A stretch of 6,682 nt of DNA from CAZOWW01 sp964583765 (GTDB lineage Bacteria > Actinomycetota > Actinomycetes > Actinomycetales > Kineosporiaceae), in assembly GCA_964583765.1 (NCBI GenBank), contig CAZOWW010000201.1, positions 1 through 6,682 on the forward strand. The letters run 5' to 3'. This document shows, one piece after another, positions 1 through 3,765 of the stretch. Position numbers and translations under genes: made by a program. The notes beneath the pieces were generated by a model. The model did no database searches and was not told the origin of the DNA. It worked only from the letters and a program-made list of their open reading frames with translations. Positions within the stretch are counted from its first letter, which is position 1. Each line of letters starts with the position of its first letter.

Positions 1-742
1 CGGCAACCCGCCGACGCGTGAGAACCCAGCCTCCATCAAACCCGGTACTTGACAGAACCGCGCCTTCGGACACCGTGTGGTCGCCCACCTCGCCGAATCC
101 GGAACCACGCAGTTCCTCGACCTCGGTTGCGGCCTGCCAGCCCCCGGGAACGTCCACGAGATCGCCCAACGCGTCAGACCCGAAGCCAAGGTCGTCTACG
201 TGGACATGGATCCGATCGTCCTGGCGCATGCCCGGGCGCTGCTGGCCACCGATGCCCGCACCATCGCCGTCGCCGGCGATCTCCGCGATCCGCGGGCGAT
301 CCTCGATGACCCGCAGGTCCGTGACCACCTCGACTTCACCCGCCCTATCGCGGTCCTGTTCCTGGCCGTCCTGCACTTCGTCGCCGAGGAACACGAGCCT
401 GCCGCCATCGTGGACACCTTCCGGGACGCCCTTGTCCCCGGCAGCCACATCGTGATCACCCATGCCGCGGACCTGCCCGAACACGAGGGCGCCGTCCGGG
501 CCGCGGCCACCCGCGAGGCGGCGGGGCTCTACCAGGACCTCACGACCCCGTTCACCCTGCGCACCCAGGCGCAGATCACCGAACTGTTCGCCGGGCTCAC
601 CCTCGTACGACCCGGCGTGGTGCCCGCGCGCCTGTGGCGACCAGGACGAGGACACCGCGGCCCTGCCGCCCCGATCCTGGGCGGTCTCGGGCGCATCCCT
701 TGCCCGCAGGATCAGACGCGGATCGAGGCCACCTCGTGATAG
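1..742 (+). pseudogene. Broken SAM-dependent methyltransferase (Methyltransf_19 / DUF574 type)
   Basis: This is the C-terminal three quarters of an actinobacterial SAM-dependent methyltransferase; the physiological substrate of the family is unknown. From the GTG at 77 the reading frame gives the SAM-binding motif LDLGCGLP (residues 14-21), the acidic loop VVYVDMDP (39-46), AGDLRDP (about 66-72) and a core like AVLFLAVLHFV, then DALVPGSHIVITHAAD and LVRPGVVPARLWRP. Homology does not start at 77: codons 53-76 read QNRAFGHR, a conserved family segment, and are preceded directly by TGA at 50-52. Further upstream, codons 5-25 read NPPTREN, which also fits the family. The stretch between (about 26-52) looks like extra sequence containing the stop. 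Near 636-645 the family-like tail (DQDEDTAALPPRSWAV) switches to another frame ending at 770, so a frameshift is likely. The true N-terminus lies left of the window. Family membership is firm; pseudogene status is inferred from the two lesions. Confidence 0.75.
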
Positions 743-995
743 GGCTGTCTGGCAGCTCGACCAAGGATGACGCCGCGGGGGAGTCGGTGGCCGTAGCAAC
801 CGACGGGACGGGCGCCGTGGGGCAACTGCCGAGGCGGCCGCGGCGTGCGCCCGAGCACCGCATCTTTGGTCCGCCCCCAGAAGTTGATCCACCCCCAGAA
901 TGGACAGGAAGCTGGCCGAGCGCGTGCTGGCCGGCCTTGTTGCGCAGCTACGCGGTCAGGTCGCCCACGCAGGGGACCGACGGTACGACACGGCG

Positions 996-1003
996 AAGGG
1001 AGG
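996..1003 (+). promoter_or_regulatory. Shine-Dalgarno supporting the GTG start at 1008
   Basis: AAGGGAGG lies four bases before the in-frame GTG at 1008. The alternative starts at 900 and 1032 have no comparable purine-rich site, so this motif decides the start of the pyrophosphatase-like gene. The spacing is at the short end of the usual range. Confidence 0.5.
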
Positions 1004-1007
1004 CGAG

Positions 1008-1406
1008 GTGCGCGGACGGCGCTCGCTGACCATGGCCCGTGCCCATCTCGGCCACGTCGTCCAGGTGGTCGTGGACCGTCCCCTGGGTAGCCACCACCCG
1101 GACCACGGATTCGAGTACCTGGCCAACTACGGCTACCTCCCGGGCACCACGGCACCGGACGGCGAGGAACTCGACGCCTACTACCTCGGCGTCGGCGCAC
1201 CCCTGACCAGCGCCGAGGGGATCTGCATCGCGATCATCCACCGGTACCAGGACGACGACGACAAGCTCGTGGTCGTCCCCCTCGACCAGGCCACCATGAC
1301 CGACGAGCAGATCACCGCCCAGATCGCCTTCCAGGAGATCCCCGGCGCCCACGAAGTGATCCGCACGGGGACGCACCCGGCTGACCCGCGATCCTCAGCG
1401 TGCTGA
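1008..1406 (+). CDS. Small inorganic pyrophosphatase-like protein
   Basis: This 132-residue protein resembles the core of family I soluble inorganic pyrophosphatases, which hydrolyse pyrophosphate to phosphate in the cytoplasm. In order it shows VDRPLGS (22-28), ANYGYLPG (39-46), the variant signature DGEELD (51-56, replacing the classical DGDPLD) and DDDDKLVVVP (82-91), which aligns with the E. coli segment holding catalytic Asp97, Asp102 and Lys104. The metal-binding carboxylates and the lysine are therefore kept. It is shorter than E. coli PPase (about 175 residues) and lacks its N-terminal strands and C-terminal helix. I chose GTG 1008 because AAGGGAGG lies at 996-1003, four bases upstream. 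ATG 1032 (residue 9) lacks a visible site. ATG 900 would add 36 residues with coding-like third positions but also lacks a Shine-Dalgarno. The 3' end overlaps the convergent HAD remnant by 12 bp. Family is fairly sure; enzymatic activity is inferred. Confidence 0.75.
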   Translation: MRGRRSLTMARAHLGHVVQVVVDRPLGSHHPDHGFEYLANYGYLPGTTAPDGEELDAYYLGVGAPLTSAEGICIAIIHRYQDDDDKLVVVPLDQATMTDEQITAQIAFQEIPGAHEVIRTGTHPADPRSSAC

Positions 1407-1828
1407 GGCGTTGCAGTCCCGGACCAGGCCCGGCAGCTCGCGCAGACTCTCGATCCGGAACCTCGGCAGCCGCCGCGCGTCCGGGGTGGCCCACTGGATC
1501 CTGGCCCACGGACCGCGGTGGATCAGCGCGGTATGCAGGCCCGCCGCCGCGGCGGGTCGCACATCGACCTCCAGGCGATCACCCACATAGAGGATCTCCT
1601 CGCGCGGGAACGGACAGGCCTCGACGAGGTGCTCGAAGAATGCCCCGTCGGGCTTGCTGGCACCCCAATCGTCAGAGGTGCCGATCAGGTCCACGTCGTC
1701 ATTGAACGGTGCCCGCAGGATCCGACCCGCCTGGACCGTCTGGTTGCCGGCGATTCCCAACCACAGCCCATCAGCGCGCAAGGCGGCCAATGCCGCGCCC
1801 ACGTCCGGATACAGGTCCGGCCCTGGGC
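1395..1828 (-). pseudogene. HAD-family hydrolase, 5'-truncated at an IS junction
   Basis: This is the C-terminal part of a haloacid dehalogenase superfamily hydrolase, probably a phosphatase of unknown substrate. Counting from the GTG at 1802, motif II lies at GIAGNQ (16-21), the motif III lysine is K50 in ASKPDGAFF, and motif IV is VGDRLEVD (73-80). The frame stays open upstream of 1802 and reads DLYPDV before the GTG, which is typical family sequence, so 1802 is not the real start. Beyond about 1828 the frame becomes arginine- and proline-rich and is antisense to an IS3-type transposase tail. The nucleophile motif I (DxD) and the cap region are therefore missing, and the product could not carry out HAD chemistry. 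The gene converges on the pyrophosphatase-like gene and overlaps its last 12 bases. Family assignment is strong; truncation by the element is inferred from the sharp switch of homology. Confidence 0.82.
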
Positions 1829-2062
1829 GTGACCCAGTCGATGGGAGCGGTCGGGACCAGCGCCGACAACTCGCTGGCCGAGGCGTTCCACGCCACCTTG
1901 AAACGCGAACTGCTCGCCGGCGCCCAGGTCTGGGCGGACGCGACCACCTGCCACCGGGCCACCCGCTACAACACCCGGCGCCGCCACTCCTACTGCGGCA
2001 ACCTCAGCCCCAACGCCTACGGGAACCTCACCACCGCCACTACGCTGAACCGAGAGGCATAA
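1826..2062 (+). pseudogene. IS3-family transposase (OrfB/integrase) C-terminal remnant
   Basis: These 78 codons match the end of the DDE integrase core of IS3-family OrfB proteins: GVTQSMGAVGTSADNSLAEAF, then ATLKRELL, TRYNTRRRHS and SPNAYGNL, ending with TAA at 2060-2062. The glutamate in LAEAF corresponds to the last catalytic residue of the DDE triad. The two aspartates and all of OrfA are absent because homology starts only at about 1826. Between TCHR and ATRYNTRRRHS about five residues seem to be missing relative to usual relatives, which read roughly TCRREVFRW before ATRYN. That suggests an in-frame deletion. The open frame continues leftward to 1709, but that part is antisense HAD sequence and not transposase. 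It cannot be active. Confidence 0.85.
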
Positions 2063-2068
2063 CCAGCA

Positions 2069-2093
2069 CACCCCGTGTCCAAGATCCGGGGTG
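2069..2093 (+). terminator. Hairpin after the transposase stop (possible terminator / IS end)
   Basis: CACCCCG (2069-2075) pairs perfectly with CGGGGTG (2087-2093) around an 11-base loop, seven bases after the transposase TAA. It has no T-run. It could terminate transposase transcription or simply be part of the IS right end. Confidence 0.35.
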
Positions 2094-2133
2094 AAGGCCC
2101 GACCATGACGAGTACCGCGACCGTCCAGCCGGA

Positions 2134-2400
2134 CTACTGGGCCGCGCTCAGGGGCCGTCGAGTGCGCTGGACATGAACGGTCGCGTCGCTTCCCCGGCGC
2201 TGGCCGAGATCGAGATACCGCAGTCGTGCCTCAACCTCCCGTCGAACCAGGATGGGCACGAAGGTCTGCACCCTAGCCTCCGCGAAGCGCGCATACACCG
2301 ATGCCACGAGACGTTCGACGGTCTGTCGGGCGAGGACGGGGTGCCGAGAGATCATCGCATCAACAATGTCGTCATAGTGGGGTAAATCGGATTCGCTCAC
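2134..2400 (-). CDS. Small three-helix-bundle dimerization-domain-like protein
   Basis: This 88-residue protein begins at GTG 2400 and ends at TAG 2134-2136. The pattern DDIVDAMISRHP (about residues 9-20), TVERLVASVYARFAEARVQ and FVPILVRREVEARLR matches small actinobacterial proteins annotated as having a three-helix bundle dimerization domain, with no established biochemical role. The first 62 or so residues make up the helical region; the tail (LGQRRGSDATVHVQRTRRP) is basic and probably disordered. No signal peptide, membrane segment or catalytic motif is visible. The start is well supported by GGGAGGA at 2408-2414 with seven-base spacing. It is transcribed away from the EAL remnant region and towards the IS fragment, with no operon partner. 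The palindrome at 2452-2463 sits about 50 bases upstream and may regulate it. The gene looks intact. Family assignment is from pattern recognition. Confidence 0.72.
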   Translation of the reverse strand: MSESDLPHYDDIVDAMISRHPVLARQTVERLVASVYARFAEARVQTFVPILVRREVEARLRYLDLGQRRGSDATVHVQRTRRPLSAAQ

Positions 2401-2407
2401 TGCGACT

Positions 2408-2414
2408 TCCTCCC
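2408..2414 (-). promoter_or_regulatory. Strong Shine-Dalgarno for the gene starting at 2400
   Basis: On the minus strand GGGAGGA precedes the GTG start codon with a seven-base spacer. This confirms a GTG rather than an internal ATG start and argues that the small gene is translated. Confidence 0.75.
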
Positions 2415-2451
2415 GCCTCGTCTGTGGGGTTCACGTGAAGTTTTGCACGAC

Positions 2452-2463
2452 CACCCCGGGGTG
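2452..2463. promoter_or_regulatory. Perfect 12-bp palindrome, candidate operator
   Basis: CACCCCGGGGTG is a perfect inverted repeat without a spacer. It lies 52 bases upstream of the minus-strand start at 2400, and the flanks add weak outer symmetry (TGCAC on the left, TCGCA on the right). Its position fits an operator or activator site for the small gene. On the minus strand CATAAT at about 2493-2498 resembles a -10 hexamer, but I cannot find a convincing -35. The regulator is unknown. Confidence 0.35.
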
Positions 2464-2515
2464 TACATCGCACTTAGTGGACTCTTCACCAGATTATGAT
2501 CATGAGCTTGCTCAC

Positions 2516-2571
2516 GAACCGAGGGCCCGACCGCGCCGCTCATAACCCCCCGAACACGAAGACCTCGGTTC
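2516..2571. repeat. 9-bp inverted repeat with 38-base spacer
   Basis: GAACCGAGG (2516-2524) is the exact reverse complement of CCTCGGTTC (2563-2571). It lies in the gap between the small gene's upstream region and the EAL remnant. It could be a long-loop hairpin, or the end structure of a lost mobile element, since nearby TCCAAGAT-GGGGTG resembles sequence at the IS right end (2078-2093). Confidence 0.4.
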
Positions 2572-2574
2572 TTC

Positions 2575-2595
2575 CAAGATGGGGTGCTGATCTTG
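2575..2595 (-). terminator. Short hairpin downstream of the EAL remnant
   Basis: CAAGAT (2575-2580) pairs with ATCTTG (2590-2595) around a nine-base loop, about 55 bases past the stop of the minus-strand EAL pseudogene. It is AT-rich for the neighbourhood and lacks a T-run, so it is only a weak terminator candidate. Confidence 0.25.
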
Positions 2596-2649
2596 ACCAG
2601 GGTGGTCGCCGGCCCTTTCGATCGGCGGACTCACCCGGGAGGCCCGTCG

Positions 2650-3377
2650 TCAGGCAGGCATCGCTTCTGCCGTGGCGAGGTGGTCGAGGAGTCGGTGGGA
2701 GGGTTGGGACGGCCAATGGAGGTAGCCCTGGGCATGAGAAACCCCGAGATTGCGCAGCAGGGTGGCCTGACGCATCGTCTCGATGCCCTCGGCTGTGGCT
2801 GGGGGGCTCAGGGTGAGGCCGGGGTCCGCGAGGACCTTGGCCACGGCCGAGTCGTGGGCGTTCTGGAGCGTGCGGCGGACGATTACCCTGTCGATCTTGA
2901 AGCCGGTTGCGGGGAGGACGGACAGGTGTCGCAGGGCCGATGGCCCGGCGCTCATGTCGCCCAGGGTGATCCCCAGACTGGCCGCCCGCAGGGTCTCCAG
3001 ATGCGGGACGACCGCGGTGAGGACGGCCAGGTCCGCGGTCTCCGGGAGTTCGATGTGGATCCGGATGGGTCGGCTCCCGCGCGGGTGATGGCGCCCAGCA
3101 CGCGCTAGACCAGTCCGGGTGTGGGCAGCGTGGCGAGGGTGAGGTTGATGTTTACATGTCCGGTGCGCACGCTCAGCTCAGGGGTACCGGCCATCATCTG
3201 GATGCCGCCGATGCCCACAGCGGCCAGGATTCCGCGGTCGTGTTTGACGGCCATGTCCTGAGGTGCACAGGCCGATAGGTGGCATCCTGCGCCCAGGACG
3301 ATCAACGCCGCACACGCGATGGTCTTGATCGCCTGGGCACGGTGAGCGCCAAGGTGACCCGCCGGATCAAAGCGCAT
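2650..3377 (-). pseudogene. EAL-domain (c-di-GMP phosphodiesterase-like) pseudogene
   Basis: EAL proteins hydrolyse cyclic di-GMP or act as inactive receptors for it. Read on the minus strand, the domain appears in pieces. 3377-3105 holds an N-terminal part with RGILAAVGIGGI and GHVNINLTLATLPTPGLV, ending at TAG (3105-3107). Sequence just beyond the TAG continues in frame as RVLGAITRAGADPS. A shift near 3060-3066 moves homology into the frame of 2955-2650, which reads RIHIELPETADLAVL, GITLGDMSAG, ATGFKIDR, ATAEGIET and GVSHAQGYLHWP. Read continuously this is one EAL domain, so the TAG and the frameshift are lesions. The usual DDxGxG catalytic loop has become GDMSAG, losing the first aspartate. 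The lysine of FKIDR and the glutamate of AEGIE remain. The EAL signature itself and any GGDEF partner are not visible, and the 5' boundary is uncertain because homology fades past about 3330. Any short product from ATG 2955 would lack most of the barrel. Confidence 0.8.
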
Positions 3378-3417
3378 GCTGACGCGGTCACCACTGCGAG
3401 GCGGACAAACTCGTAGA

Positions 3418-3454
3418 ACTTCGCCTGAAGCTGACGAAGTGGGGATTCACTTCG
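3418..3454. repeat. Three-arm inverted repeat with mutually exclusive hairpins
   Basis: ACTTCG (3418-3423), CGAAGTG (3435-3441) and CACTTCG (3448-3454) share one central arm. The central arm pairs perfectly over 7 bp with the right arm (six-base loop) or over 6 bp with the left arm (11-base loop). This could be a terminator for something read from either side, or a protein-binding site. Confidence 0.4.
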
Positions 3455-3751
3455 CCGCCACGCGCTCCTTCGGCAGGGGGTCCGCCGACCAGTCGGCCTG
3501 ACTCCGGTCGCATGGCTGGAGGACGTCAGCGACTGCTCCGGTGGGCTTGGGACCGATGGGCGAGTGGGTTGCTCGCGGGTCCAGATGATCGCACCTGCTC
3601 TCCGTACGTAAGGCTCGACTGGATCGCCAAGGGTGCAGAAGTCGCAAACGGGACACGAATGCCACAACAACAGGCGATGCGGTCCCGCTGGTACCCGCGG
3701 GCGTGCTGGAAACGTGGTTCTTCGGTCGCTGTTCCACGTGCGAGTTGCGAC

Positions 3752-3758
3752 AAAGGAG
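3752..3758 (+). promoter_or_regulatory. Shine-Dalgarno deciding the phosphoesterase start
   Basis: AAAGGAG ends seven bases before ATG 3766. It selects this start over the in-frame ATG at 3703, whose 21 extra residues (with FFGRCSTCEL) would bury the signal peptide and have no ribosome binding site. Confidence 0.8.
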
Positions 3759-3765
3759 TTCCCTG

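Larger units (their letters stand above)
1820..2105 (+). mobile_element. IS3-family element, 3' end fragment only
   Basis: The fragment runs from the HAD junction (between about 1815 and 1829) to a putative right end just after the transposase stop. The stretch 2069-2105 has the CG-rich composition I associate with IS3-type right ends in actinobacteria, and its reverse complement starts TGGTCGGGCC. No matching left terminal repeat or target duplication is visible, which fits loss of the left part of the element together with the HAD 5' end. The right boundary is approximate. Confidence 0.6.
3378..3765. other. Intergenic region upstream of the phosphoesterase gene
   Basis: About 390 bases hold no gene I recognise. 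Reading frames on both strands are low-complexity in arginine, serine and proline and match no family I know. One minus-strand stretch (about 3447-3545, ending DWSADPLPKERVAAK) has a strong bias to C/G third positions and might be the tail of a lost gene. The region contains overlapping CTTCG/CGAAG inverted repeats at 3418-3454 and the start region of the phosphoesterase gene. I see no convincing -35/-10 pair and no 11-base PhoP direct repeats. Confidence 0.5.

Noticed and set aside
874..900. Direct repeat CCCCCAGAA twice, 18 bases apart
   Set aside because: Too short and C-rich to support a function; no further copies nearby.
740..1007. Gap between the methyltransferase and the pyrophosphatase-like gene
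   Set aside because: Open frames here have no recognisable family; 900-1007 has coding-like third positions but could only be an N-terminal extension of the pyrophosphatase-like gene.
1709..1825. Left part of the open frame leading into the transposase tail
   Set aside because: This portion is antisense to the HAD remnant and shows no transposase similarity; real transposase homology begins at about 1826.
3711..3745. Possible PhoP (PHO box) direct repeats with GTTC at 3717 and 3731
   Set aside because: The spacing is 14 bases instead of 11, and the units do not match the GTTCACC consensus beyond GTTC.
3703..3765. Upstream in-frame ATG start for the phosphoesterase
   Set aside because: No ribosome binding site, and the extra residues would precede a well-formed signal peptide that starts at ATG 3766 behind AAAGGAG.
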